The notes beneath the pieces were generated by a model. It made no database searches. It was not told the origin of the DNA and was given only the letters and a program-made list of their open reading frames with translations. A stretch of 64,000 bases of DNA from Peptoniphilus_A sp001811425 (GTDB lineage Bacteria; Bacillota; Clostridia; Tissierellales; Peptoniphilaceae), in NCBI RefSeq assembly GCF_001811425.1, contig NZ_KV804706.1:62001-126000 (forward strand), read 5' to 3'. Positions 41,751-51,038 of the stretch are shown piece after piece; the first letter of the stretch is position 1; each line of letters opens with the position of its first letter. The translations under genes were made by a program, and so were the position numbers.

Positions 41751-42533
41751 TTGACAGATCTACAAAAGAGAGTTACCACTGGTGCAGTTGGTATTTTATT
41801 AATAATTCTAATTTTTTATTTGGGGCTAAAGGCAATAAAAATTTCTTTTTTTATTATAAGTCTTGAAGCTGTAAGAGAAATGTACAATGCTCTTTACAAA
41901 AAAGGCATAAAATTATTTTTGCCAATCTTGTTTTTTGGAGCTCTTATAACTTTTTTATGCTCTTTTTTTGATAAAAACTTAATTTTCTCTCTTGTCTTAT
42001 TTTTTGTTGTAAACTCATGCCTTTTTGTTCATTTAGATGATTATGAGTTGAGCAACTATGCTTATACAACATTTACTTATTTTTATGCAATATTTTTGCT
42101 TAATTTGCTTGGAAGTATTGACGATATTTACTTAATCATAGCTGGCTTTATTATTTCTTTTTCAACAGATACCTTTGCCTACTTCGTGGGATCAACTTTT
42201 GGAAAGCACAAGTTAATTGAAAGGGTAAGCCCAAATAAATCTATTGAAGGTGCAATTGGGGGAACTTTTTTTGCCCTTGTCATTACAAGTATTTATTTTG
42301 TAATGCTCAATAAGGACAATGCAATTTATGATATTAATGCTCTTGTAGTAATTATTATATTCTTATCTTCTATTTCTGGTCAATTTGGCGATTTATTTGC
42401 GTCTAAGATAAAAAGATACACAGAGATAAAGGACTACGCACAAATTCTTCCTGGACATGGTGGTATTTTGGATAGGTTTGACAGTTTAATTTTTATCAGT
42501 CCCTTTATTTATATCTTGTACAACTTTATTTAA
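41751..42533 (+). CDS. cdsA: Phosphatidate cytidylyltransferase
   Basis: Makes CDP-diacylglycerol, the precursor for PgsA encoded at the window's end. The 260-residue protein has about eight membrane segments and the CdsA signature region from DTFAYFVGSTFGKHKL to LPGHGGILDRFDSLIF. The start is TTG, with GGAGG about eight bases upstream. In most Firmicutes dxr follows; here rseP does. Confidence 0.95.
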   Translation: MTDLQKRVTTGAVGILLIILIFYLGLKAIKISFFIISLEAVREMYNALYKKGIKLFLPILFFGALITFLCSFFDKNLIFSLVLFFVVNSCLFVHLDDYELSNYAYTTFTYFYAIFLLNLLGSIDDIYLIIAGFIISFSTDTFAYFVGSTFGKHKLIERVSPNKSIEGAIGGTFFALVITSIYFVMLNKDNAIYDINALVVIIIFLSSISGQFGDLFASKIKRYTEIKDYAQILPGHGGILDRFDSLIFISPFIYILYNFI

Positions 42534-42542
42534 GGAGGACAG

Positions 42543-43553
42543 ATGATCACTTTAATTAGTTCTCTAGTAGTTTTTCTATTAGTTGTAATGCTTCATGAAT
42601 TTGGGCACTTCACAGTGGCAAAACTATCAGGAATAAAAGTCAATGAATTTTCCATAGGTATGGGACCAAAACTTTTCCAAAAACAAAAGGGCGAGACTTC
42701 TTACAGTCTTAGAGCACTACCCATTGGTGGTTATGTTGCCATGGAAGGGGAAGAGGAAAGTTCTCACGATCCCAGATCCTTTAACAATGCTCCTATTTTA
42801 AAGAGAATGGCAGTTGTTCTTGCTGGAGCTTTTATGAATTTTATTTTAGCCTTTCTTGCCTTTACCATAATTTTTTCTATTTTTGGCTATGGTTCAAATG
42901 AAATTGACACAGTAATTAAGGATTCTCCAGCAGAAATTGCTGGATTAAAAGCTGGAGATAAAATAGTAGAAATAGATAAAATTAAAACTAAGGATATTTA
43001 CGATATTAATTCTTTAATTAGAGACAAAAAGGATGAAGAAATTAATCTAAAAATAAATAGGAATGGCGAAAACTTAGATATTAATTTAAAGCCAAGATAT
43101 TCGGAAGAAAATAAAATGTATTTAATTGGCATTACATCTAAGCTTAAGCATTCTTTTTTTAAGTCTATAGAACTTGGTGCCAAGAGGACAGGCGAAATGT
43201 CCCTCATGTTTTTAAAGAGCTTAAAAATGATTTTTGATGGTTCCTTTAAAATGGAATATCTTTCTGGACCTGTTGCAGTTGTACAAATGATTGGCTCAGA
43301 ATCATCTAAGGGCTTTTTAAATTTTTTACAGATTTTGGCTCTGATTTCTGTCAATCTCGGTGTATTTAATTTAATTCCAATTCCAGCTCTTGATGGAGGA
43401 AAATTTTTATTTTTGTTAATTGAAGCTCTAAGAGGCAAGCCTATAAATGAAAAATTTGAACAAGGTCTTTCACTAATTGGAATTAGTATTTTATTTAGCT
43501 TAATGATTTATGTAACTATATTTAATGATATTGGAAGGTTGTTTAGTAAATGA
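42543..43553 (+). CDS. rseP: Site-2 intramembrane protease RseP
   Basis: This 336-residue zinc metalloprotease cleaves membrane-embedded anti-sigma factors and signal peptide remnants. HEFGH at residues 18-22 and PALDGGKF near the C-terminus give the zinc ligands; a PDZ domain (about residues 120-200, SPAEIAGLKAGDKIVEI) lies between. It has four membrane segments and GGAGG upstream of the ATG. It overlaps ispG by four bases. Confidence 0.96.
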   Translation: MITLISSLVVFLLVVMLHEFGHFTVAKLSGIKVNEFSIGMGPKLFQKQKGETSYSLRALPIGGYVAMEGEEESSHDPRSFNNAPILKRMAVVLAGAFMNFILAFLAFTIIFSIFGYGSNEIDTVIKDSPAEIAGLKAGDKIVEIDKIKTKDIYDINSLIRDKKDEEINLKINRNGENLDINLKPRYSEENKMYLIGITSKLKHSFFKSIELGAKRTGEMSLMFLKSLKMIFDGSFKMEYLSGPVAVVQMIGSESSKGFLNFLQILALISVNLGVFNLIPIPALDGGKFLFLLIEALRGKPINEKFEQGLSLIGISILFSLMIYVTIFNDIGRLFSK

Positions 43554-44605
43554 TAAAGAGAAAAGAGACAAAGAAAATTTATGTTGGCAAGGTGCCAGTT
43601 GGAGGAGATTCTTTTATTTCAATCCAATCAATGACTAACACCAATACGAAAGATGTAAAATCTACTGTTTCGCAAATAAAAAAATTGGAAGAAGCTGGTT
43701 GCGAAATTATTAGAGTGGCTGTAAATGATTTAGATGATGCAGCCGCACTTAGAGAGATAAAAAAGGAGATAAAAATTCCAATAATTTCTGACATTCAATT
43801 TGATTATAAACTGGCTATAGCTGCTGCTGAAAACGAAAGTGATGCTATAAGATTAAATCCAGGAAATATTGGCGAATCATGGAAGATAAAAGAAGTAATA
43901 GAAGCTTGTAAGTTTTATAACATTCCCATAAGAGTTGGCGTGAATTCTGGTTCTATAAAAGAGGAGTTTTTGGATAAGTTTAAGGGTGTCAATGCATCTT
44001 CTATATGTTATAGTGCAATGGAAGAAGTGGAAATTCTTGAAAAAAATAATTTTTACGATATTGCTGTATCTCTTAAGGCTTCCAGTGTAAACTTGACCAT
44101 AGAAAGCTATAGAAAATTTTCTGAGATGTCAAATTATCCACTTCATCTTGGTGTCACTGAAGCAGGTACACCAAAGAAGGGCATTGTTAAGTCTGCAATT
44201 GGAATCGGGACTCTTCTAGCTGAAGGAATTGGCGACACAATAAGAGTTTCTCTAACATCTGATCCCTTAGATGAAGTAATAGCTGGAAAAGATATTTTAA
44301 AGGCACTAGATCTCAGAAGGGAAGGAATAGATTTAATTTCTTGTCCAACTTGTGCAAGGACCAAGGTAGACTTAATTGAAATTGTAAAAAATGTTGAAGA
44401 CAGACTATATGCAATGGATAAGAATTTAAAAGTTGCAATAATGGGCTGTGCAGTAAATGGTCCAGGTGAAGCAAAGGAAGCAGACATTGGAATTGCCTGT
44501 GGAAATGGAAATGGACTTATTTTTAAAAAGGGCGAAATCGTAAAAAAAGTTCCTGAAGAAAAACTTTTAAGTGAACTTTTATCAGAAATAGAAAAAATCG
44601 GGTGA
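43550..44605 (+). CDS. ispG: 4-hydroxy-3-methylbut-2-enyl diphosphate synthase
   Basis: This 351-residue 4Fe-4S enzyme of the MEP pathway starts with KRKETKKIYVGKVPVGGD and IQSMTNTNTKDV. The cluster ligands are C265 and C268 in SCPTCART, C300 in GCAVNGPGEA and E307. It confirms the MEP route together with ispD and ispF. Translation is coupled to rseP. polC begins four bases after its stop. Confidence 0.97.
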   Translation: MIKRKETKKIYVGKVPVGGDSFISIQSMTNTNTKDVKSTVSQIKKLEEAGCEIIRVAVNDLDDAAALREIKKEIKIPIISDIQFDYKLAIAAAENESDAIRLNPGNIGESWKIKEVIEACKFYNIPIRVGVNSGSIKEEFLDKFKGVNASSICYSAMEEVEILEKNNFYDIAVSLKASSVNLTIESYRKFSEMSNYPLHLGVTEAGTPKKGIVKSAIGIGTLLAEGIGDTIRVSLTSDPLDEVIAGKDILKALDLRREGIDLISCPTCARTKVDLIEIVKNVEDRLYAMDKNLKVAIMGCAVNGPGEAKEADIGIACGNGNGLIFKKGEIVKKVPEEKLLSELLSEIEKIG

Positions 44606-44609
44606 GAAG

Positions 44610-47600
44610 TTGCTTTTATTAAAAGATATTTTTAAAAAATTAGAAATCACATCTTTAGAAGTTTCAGATGATATATCCATAGATTCTATTAAGAGAAATA
44701 AGAATAGTGGCGAGGTATTTTTTGTAATAACTTCTAAAGAAGGTTTAGATACAAATTTAAAGAAAAAAATTAAAGAGATTTTTTCTAAAAATTTAGAAGA
44801 ATATAAAATTTATATTGAATTCAAGTCATCTTCTCTCTATAAAAGTGAAGATGATTTAATTTGTGCGGAAATACAAAAGTACAATCCATCTTCAAAAATA
44901 TGGATTGAAGAAATTGAAATTAAAAAAGAAAAAAATAAAATTGAAATAAAACTTCCAAGTGAGGAAGCCTATTACACCCTAACAAAAAATGGATTTGGTC
45001 ACTATTTGGAAGAAGAACTCAAAGTATTTGGTTCCTATAAAATCGACTTTGACTTTGTAAAAGAAATTGTAGAAGAAGACAATATTGAGTCCTTTATTTC
45101 GCAGATTGACGAGGCAGAAGAAGTGATTTCTGCAAAGCATGAATTGGAAATTAAAACAAAGGCAGAAAATAATATAAAGGAAAGCAAAGCAAAAAAAGTA
45201 AATTCTTATGGAAAAAAAGATATTGATAATACTCAAAGGCTTATTGATATAAATGTCAATTCGCAAAAAGTCACTGTAGAAGTTGATATCTTTAACATTG
45301 ATAGTCGAGAAATAAAATCTGGGAATTTTTTAGTTTCCCTATCTGTGACAGACTATACTTCTTCAAGTCTTGCCAAAATATTTTTAAAGCCAGAAAAGCT
45401 TGAAGAATTTTTGGAAAGTTTCAAAAAGGGCGATCATGTTTTAATAACTGGAAATGTAAATTATGATAGTTTTTCAAAATGTGAGACTCTTATGATAAGA
45501 TACATTGAAAAAAGGGAAAAAGTAATTCGCATGGATTACTCCAAGGAAAAGAGAACGGAATTTAGAATTCACTCAAAAATGTCCCAAATGTCTGGTGTAA
45601 CTTCCTTTACTGATTTTGCAAAAAGAGCAAAACTATGGGGTCACGATGCACTAGCTATAGCTGACACCAATGATGTTCAGGGATTTCCAGAAGCAATGGA
45701 AGCAGGAGAAGCTACTGGACTTAAAATTTTATATGGCACAGATATAAATTTTGTTGACGACAAAGAAAAAATCGTTACAAATTATGATTCTAATAAAAAT
45801 TATAATTCTTATGTTGTCTTCGATATAGAAACTACTGGACTATCTTCTAGAAATGATAAAATTACAGAAATTGGTGCAGTAAAAATTGTTGATGGAACAA
45901 TTGTAGATAGATTTTCACAATTAGTGAATCCTGAAAGAGAAATTCCACAAGTAGTAGTTGAACTTACTGGCATTAGCAATGCAAAAGTAGAAAATGAACC
46001 TACAATCGAAGAAGTAATCCCAAAATTTTATGAATTTTCAAAGGACTCCGTCTTAGTTGCACATAATGCGAAATTTGATATATCTTTCATAAGAAGGGAA
46101 TATGCAAATAATAATTTAGAATTTAGTCACCCAATCTTAGATACCCTAGTATTGTCAAGAGCTCTTATGACTGATGTGAAGAGATTTAACTTAGGAACAC
46201 TTTGTAAAAATCTTGGAGTTTCACTTGTTGGAGCTCACAGAGCTGTAAATGATGCTGAAGCTACTGCTGCAATGTTTATAAAATTAATTGAAAGATTTAA
46301 AAGAGATAAGGAATTTAATTTTGACAATTTAAACCAAGAAATTATAAACATAGATTCTAAACGACTGTTCGAAAGTTCACTCTTATTAATAGCCAAGGAT
46401 GAAGTTGGACTAAAAAATTTATACAAACTGATATCTGCATCTCATATGCAATTTTATAATTTTACCGCAAAAGTTCCTCGAACATTATTGGATAAATATA
46501 AGGAAGGAATTTTAGTGGGCTCAGGCAATGCCAGCTCAGAACTTTTCGATGCAGTTTACAGAATGTGTCCCGATGATGAACTTTTAGAAATAGCAAAGTA
46601 TTATGACTTTTTAGAAATTCAACCAGCAAGCGATAATATAATGGCAATTGAAGATGGAAAATTCACAATAGAAGATATAAGAGAAATAAATAAAAAGATC
46701 TTGTGGCTTGGAGAAAAATTAGAAATTCCAGTTATTGCTGATTCAGACACTTATTATCTTGAAGAGTCAGAAGATATTTTAAGGCGAATTGTTTTAAATG
46801 GAAAGCCAGGTAGACCTGATCCAAGGGCTAGTCGAGAGCAAAAATTTTATTTTAAAACTACAGAAGAAATGCTTGATGAATTTTCTTATCTTGGTGAAGA
46901 AAAAGCGTATGAAGTAGTAGTAACAAATACAAATAAGTTGAAGGATGAAATAAAAGCCATTAAACCAATTCCCGATGGCAAATATCCACCAGTAATAGAA
47001 GGTTCTGACGAAAGTTTAAGAGAAATGACTTATAAGAAGGCTCACGAAATTTATGGTGATAAGCTCCCGGAGATAGTTGAAGAGAGATTAGAGAAAGAAT
47101 TAAAATCTATAATTTCAAATGGATATTCAGTCCTTTATATAATTGCTCAAAAGCTTGTAAAAAAATCAAATGATGATGGATTTTTAGTTGGTTCAAGGGG
47201 ATCTGTTGGCTCATCTTTCGTTGCAACAATGTCTGGCATAACAGAAGTTAACCCTCTTCCACCACATTATATCTGTCCAAATTGTAAACACTCAGAGTTT
47301 ACAAAAGATTTAACATACGGTTCTGGTGTTGACATGCCTGATAAAATTTGTCCAGAATGTGGAAGTCCAATGAGAAAAGATGGACACAACATTCCTTTCG
47401 AAGTATTTTTAGGCTTTTATGGAGACAAGGAACCAGATATCGATTTAAACTTTGCTGGTGAATATCAACCACAAGCACATAAATACACAGAAGAATTATT
47501 TGGTGAGGGTTATGTATTTAGGGCAGGAACTATTGGAAAAATTGCAGAGAAAACTGCCTATGGCTATGTAAAAAAATATTTTGAGGGCAAAAATATTTCG

Positions 47601-48851
47601 CCTGTTGAAATAGATAGGTTAGCAAAGGAAATAACTGACGGAAAAAGAACTAGCGGACAACATCCAGGCGGTGTTATGATTGTGCCTAAGAGCAAAAGTA
47701 TTTTCGATTTCACCCCAATTCAGTATCCAGCAGATGACGCAACATCAGGAGTAATAACTACTCACTTTGACTACAACTTCATTCATGGAAAGATTTTAAA
47801 ACTTGATATTCTTGGTCACGATGGTCCTACTATTATTAAAATGCTTGAAGACTTCACTGGACTTGATTCAAATAAAATTAGACTAGACGATGAAAAGACT
47901 CTATCCATATTTAATAGTGCAGAAATTTTTAACATGGATGAAGAAATTTTTTCTTGCGAAACAGGAACTCTGGGCATACCAGAATTTGGTACATCTTTTG
48001 TAATTTCTATGCTAAAGGAAACAAAGCCAAAGAATTTTGCGGACCTGGTAAGAATTTCTGGGCTATCACATGGAACTGATGTATGGATTTCAAATGCCCA
48101 AGAGCTTGTTGACTCAGGAAGGGCAGAACTTAAAGATGTAATTTCAACAAGAGAAGACATTATGGTTTACCTAATAAATGCAGGTGCAGAAAATAAAATG
48201 GCCTTTGACACCATGGAAAAAGTTAGAAAGGGAAAGGGGCTTACTGAAGAACAAGAAAAGATAATGAAGAATTTAGATTTACCTGAATGGTATATTGATT
48301 CCTGTAAAAAAATCAAGTATATGTTCCCTAAGGCACATGCTGTTGCATATGTAATGCTCTCCTTTAGAATAGCTTACTATAAATTAAATTATCCTCTAGC
48401 CTTTTACGCAACCTATTTCACTATTAAATTAAATGACTTTAATGGAGAAAATATTATTGAAGGTCCAAGCTTTTTAAAGAATAGAATAAAAATTTTAAGG
48501 GAAATTCAAAAACCAACTGCAAAGGACAAGGGAGAAATAAGAGTGTCTGAAGTTGCTCTTGAAATGTATGCAAGAGGCTTTGAATTTTTGCCAGCTGATC
48601 TATATAAATCAAAGGCATCCAAGTTTACTATAGAAGATAAAAAGATAAGAATGCCACTAAGGGCAATACCAGGCATTGGTGAGAACTGTGCTAATAACAT
48701 AGAAGAAGAGGCTATGAAGTCAAAGTTTTTATCCATAGAAGACTTTTCTAAAAGAACTAAGGCAGGCAACTCAGTAATTACAATTTTACAAAAAAATGGA
48801 ATGTTAATTGATCTTGATGAGACAAACCAAATTTCTCTATTTAATTTTTAA
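44610..48851 (+). CDS. polC: DNA polymerase III alpha subunit, PolC type
   Basis: This 1413-residue replicative polymerase has a PolC N-terminal domain, an OB-fold (about 215-305), and a PHP domain split by a DEDDh proofreading exonuclease (VFDIETTG with D405 and E407; HNAKFD; HRAVNDAEA). It continues with GSRGSVGSSF, a Zn-ribbon (CPNC, CPEC), the catalytic PDIDLNF with D943 and D945, and a C-terminal HhH region. The PHP motifs are altered: the usual H-x-H-T is R319-I-H-S, T-D-H is A-D352-T353, and the late D-x-H is D713-T-Y. TTG start with GGTGAG upstream. Confidence 0.97.
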   Translation: MLLLKDIFKKLEITSLEVSDDISIDSIKRNKNSGEVFFVITSKEGLDTNLKKKIKEIFSKNLEEYKIYIEFKSSSLYKSEDDLICAEIQKYNPSSKIWIEEIEIKKEKNKIEIKLPSEEAYYTLTKNGFGHYLEEELKVFGSYKIDFDFVKEIVEEDNIESFISQIDEAEEVISAKHELEIKTKAENNIKESKAKKVNSYGKKDIDNTQRLIDINVNSQKVTVEVDIFNIDSREIKSGNFLVSLSVTDYTSSSLAKIFLKPEKLEEFLESFKKGDHVLITGNVNYDSFSKCETLMIRYIEKREKVIRMDYSKEKRTEFRIHSKMSQMSGVTSFTDFAKRAKLWGHDALAIADTNDVQGFPEAMEAGEATGLKILYGTDINFVDDKEKIVTNYDSNKNYNSYVVFDIETTGLSSRNDKITEIGAVKIVDGTIVDRFSQLVNPEREIPQVVVELTGISNAKVENEPTIEEVIPKFYEFSKDSVLVAHNAKFDISFIRREYANNNLEFSHPILDTLVLSRALMTDVKRFNLGTLCKNLGVSLVGAHRAVNDAEATAAMFIKLIERFKRDKEFNFDNLNQEIINIDSKRLFESSLLLIAKDEVGLKNLYKLISASHMQFYNFTAKVPRTLLDKYKEGILVGSGNASSELFDAVYRMCPDDELLEIAKYYDFLEIQPASDNIMAIEDGKFTIEDIREINKKILWLGEKLEIPVIADSDTYYLEESEDILRRIVLNGKPGRPDPRASREQKFYFKTTEEMLDEFSYLGEEKAYEVVVTNTNKLKDEIKAIKPIPDGKYPPVIEGSDESLREMTYKKAHEIYGDKLPEIVEERLEKELKSIISNGYSVLYIIAQKLVKKSNDDGFLVGSRGSVGSSFVATMSGITEVNPLPPHYICPNCKHSEFTKDLTYGSGVDMPDKICPECGSPMRKDGHNIPFEVFLGFYGDKEPDIDLNFAGEYQPQAHKYTEELFGEGYVFRAGTIGKIAEKTAYGYVKKYFEGKNISPVEIDRLAKEITDGKRTSGQHPGGVMIVPKSKSIFDFTPIQYPADDATSGVITTHFDYNFIHGKILKLDILGHDGPTIIKMLEDFTGLDSNKIRLDDEKTLSIFNSAEIFNMDEEIFSCETGTLGIPEFGTSFVISMLKETKPKNFADLVRISGLSHGTDVWISNAQELVDSGRAELKDVISTREDIMVYLINAGAENKMAFDTMEKVRKGKGLTEEQEKIMKNLDLPEWYIDSCKKIKYMFPKAHAVAYVMLSFRIAYYKLNYPLAFYATYFTIKLNDFNGENIIEGPSFLKNRIKILREIQKPTAKDKGEIRVSEVALEMYARGFEFLPADLYKSKASKFTIEDKKIRMPLRAIPGIGENCANNIEEEAMKSKFLSIEDFSKRTKAGNSVITILQKNGMLIDLDETNQISLFNF

Positions 48852-48882
48852 AATTTGTAAATTAAGTAATTTTTGTTATAAG

Positions 48883-48910
48883 TTGTAATTCTACTAATTT
48901 GTGTTATAAT
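48883..48910 (+). promoter_or_regulatory. Promoter of the rimP-nusA operon
   Basis: TTGTAA (48883-48888), a 16-base spacer and TATAAT (48905-48910) with TG-T extended -10. Transcription should start near 48917, just ahead of a terminator hairpin. Confidence 0.68.
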
Positions 48911-48934
48911 TTAATAAGAAAGATATTTTAGTGT

Positions 48935-48966
48935 AAAGAGTGGGTTAGCCCACTCTTTGTTTTTTA
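48935..48966 (+). terminator. Terminator hairpin in the rimP leader
   Basis: AAAGAGTGGG-TTAG-CCCACTCTTT, a perfect 10-bp stem, then G and a run of six to seven T. It lies downstream of the operon promoter and 16 bases before the rimP start, so it can end polC transcripts and also attenuate rimP-nusA. Confidence 0.8.
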
Positions 48967-48981
48967 GTAGTGAGGTGTTAA

Positions 48982-49443
48982 GTGAATAAAAAAGAATTAA
49001 GAAAAGAGATTTACCCACTAGCTGAAGAGGTAGCAGAAGAACTTGGCTACGAAATTGTAGACATAGAATTTCAAAATGGATCAAAGCACGATCTTCTTTC
49101 GATTTTTATTTATAAAAAAGAAGGAATTGATCTTGATGACTGCACAGAAATGAGTAGAAATTTAGAGAAAAAGTTAGACGATCTTGACATTTTAAAAAGT
49201 CCTTATTATCTTGAGATTTCTTCGCCAGGACTTGATAGACCTTTAAAAACAAAAGATGACTATAGAAGAAATGTTGGCAAGGAAATTGAACTTAAACTTT
49301 ATGCACCAATTGACGGAAAAAAAGAATTTAGTTTTGTTTTAGACAAATATGATGATGAATTTGTATATTGTAACATTGATGGTGAAGAATTAAAAATTCC
49401 TATTAAATCAATTTCATCTATGAAACAAACTATTAAATTTTAA
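48982..49443 (+). CDS. rimP: Ribosome maturation factor RimP
   Basis: This 153-residue 30S assembly factor has the N-terminal ELGYEIVDIEF motif, YYLEISSPGLDRPLKTKDDYRRNVGKEI and a C-terminal SH3-like barrel. The GTG start has TGAGGTG upstream. nusA begins 11 bases later, the near-universal rimP-nusA pairing. Confidence 0.95.
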   Translation: MNKKELRKEIYPLAEEVAEELGYEIVDIEFQNGSKHDLLSIFIYKKEGIDLDDCTEMSRNLEKKLDDLDILKSPYYLEISSPGLDRPLKTKDDYRRNVGKEIELKLYAPIDGKKEFSFVLDKYDDEFVYCNIDGEELKIPIKSISSMKQTIKF

Positions 49444-49454
49444 TGGAGGAATAA

Positions 49455-50723
49455 ATGAACCAAGAGTTTATAGACGCTTTGAATGAAATCGAAAAAGAAA
49501 AAGGGATTTCAAAAGAAATTGTCTTCGAGGCTTTGGAATCAGCTTTAGTTTCTAGTTATAGAAAAAATTATGGTACATCTCAAAATGTGATTGTTAACAT
49601 GAATAGAGAAACTGGAGAGATAAAACTTTTTGCATCTAAGGATGTTGTTGATGAAGTAGAAGACGATCAACTTCAAATATCTTTAGAAGAGGCAAAAAAG
49701 ATTGACCCAAGCTATGAAGTTGGAGATGTATATAATTTAGAAATACATCCAAAAAACTTTGGAAGAATTGCTGCTCAAACAGCTAAACAAGTAGTTATCC
49801 AAAGAATAAAAGACGCTGAGAGAGATATTGTTTTTGACGAATATGTTGAAAGAGAAAAGGAAATCATTACGGGAGTAGTTCAAAGGAAGGCCTACAATAA
49901 TGTATATGTTGATTTAGGAACTACTGAAGCAATTTTGCCTTATAGTGAGCAAATAAGTAATGAAAGATACGACCATGGCGACAGATACAAGATGTTAATT
50001 TTATCTGTTGAAAAGTCTACAAAGGGTCCACAAATTGTCCTTTCAAGGTCACACCCTGACTTAATAAAGAGACTCTTTGAATTAGAAGTGCCTGAAGTAA
50101 GTGAAGGAATTGTTGAAATTTATTCTATTTCTAGAGAAGCTGGATCAAGGACAAAGATTGCTGTATTTTCAAGAGATCCTGAAGTAGACCCACTAGGGGC
50201 TTGCGTTGGATACAAGGGTCAAAGGGTAAATGCAATTGTAGATGAAATACACAATGAAAAAATTGACATTGTTATTTACGAAAAGGAAATGGACAAATTT
50301 ATTGCAAACTCACTAAGTCCATCTAAGGTAGAAAAAGTTTTTGTAAATGAAGCTGAAAAATCTGCTTTGGCTATAGTGCCAGATTATCAATTATCTCTTG
50401 CAATAGGTAAAGAGGGACAAAATGTTAGACTTGCAGCAAAGCTAACAGGATGGAAAATTGATATTAAGTCTAAGGAACAGTTTGAAGCTTATCTTGAAGA
50501 TAGGGGAATCTCTGAAGAAGAATTAGCTGAAGAATTTGAAAATGCAAAGAAAGATGTGTCTGATGATCTTGAAGCTGAAGATGATATAACTTTAGAGAAT
50601 TCTGATGAAGTTAGCAGTGAAGAAGTTTCTCAAGATAATGATTTAGATATCAATGAAAAAGATGATTTAGAAGTAGAATCTTCTAGAGAAAATAGTGAAG
50701 AATCTGAAGAAAAGGAAGATTAA
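49455..50723 (+). CDS. nusA: Transcription factor NusA
   Basis: This 422-residue pausing and termination factor has an N-terminal RNAP-binding domain (IDALNEIEKEKGISKEIVFEALE), an S1 domain (EIITGVVQRKAYNNVYVDLG) and two KH domains (VGYKGQRVNAIVDEI; IGKEGQNVRLAAKLTGWKIDI). The last 70 residues are a Glu/Asp/Ser-rich acidic tail in place of the acidic repeats of E. coli. GGAGG lies before the ATG. It may feed back on the hairpin ahead of rimP. Confidence 0.97.
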   Translation: MNQEFIDALNEIEKEKGISKEIVFEALESALVSSYRKNYGTSQNVIVNMNRETGEIKLFASKDVVDEVEDDQLQISLEEAKKIDPSYEVGDVYNLEIHPKNFGRIAAQTAKQVVIQRIKDAERDIVFDEYVEREKEIITGVVQRKAYNNVYVDLGTTEAILPYSEQISNERYDHGDRYKMLILSVEKSTKGPQIVLSRSHPDLIKRLFELEVPEVSEGIVEIYSISREAGSRTKIAVFSRDPEVDPLGACVGYKGQRVNAIVDEIHNEKIDIVIYEKEMDKFIANSLSPSKVEKVFVNEAEKSALAIVPDYQLSLAIGKEGQNVRLAAKLTGWKIDIKSKEQFEAYLEDRGISEEELAEEFENAKKDVSDDLEAEDDITLENSDEVSSEEVSQDNDLDINEKDDLEVESSRENSEESEEKED

Positions 50724-50750
50724 AAAATTCTTAATTTAACGGAGTAATAA

Positions 50751-51014
50751 ATGACTAAAATTAGGAAAATACCTATGCGTACTTGTATAGGTTGTAGGGA
50801 ACAAAAACCAAAAAAAGATTTAATCAGAGTTGTTAAAAACAAGGAAGATGAAATCTTTATTGATAAAACGGGAAAGGCAAATGGAAGAGGAGCTTATTTA
50901 TGTAATGACAAAAGTTGTTTGGAAAAAGCGATAAAGTCAAAGGCCCTAAATAGGGCATTTACGACAGAAATTAGTGAGGAAGTATATGAGAAACTAATAA
51001 ATTCTGTGGATTAA
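50751..51014 (+). CDS. ylxR: YlxR family protein (DUF448)
   Basis: This 87-residue basic protein has the family signature RTCIGCREQKPKKDLIRVV and GRGAYLCNDKSCLEKAIK. In Bacillus it has been linked to RNase P regulation (RnpM). The usual rnpM/ylxR-ylxQ pair is incomplete: no L7Ae-like ylxQ gene lies before infB here. Confidence 0.93.
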   Translation: MTKIRKIPMRTCIGCREQKPKKDLIRVVKNKEDEIFIDKTGKANGRGAYLCNDKSCLEKAIKSKALNRAFTTEISEEVYEKLINSVD

Positions 51015-51038
51015 GCTTCTTTTGAGGAGGTGTTCAAT

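Noticed and set aside
42998..43438. 146-codon minus-strand ORF opposite rseP
   Set aside because: Antisense to the conserved rseP reading frame, with no ribosome site and no recognisable motif.
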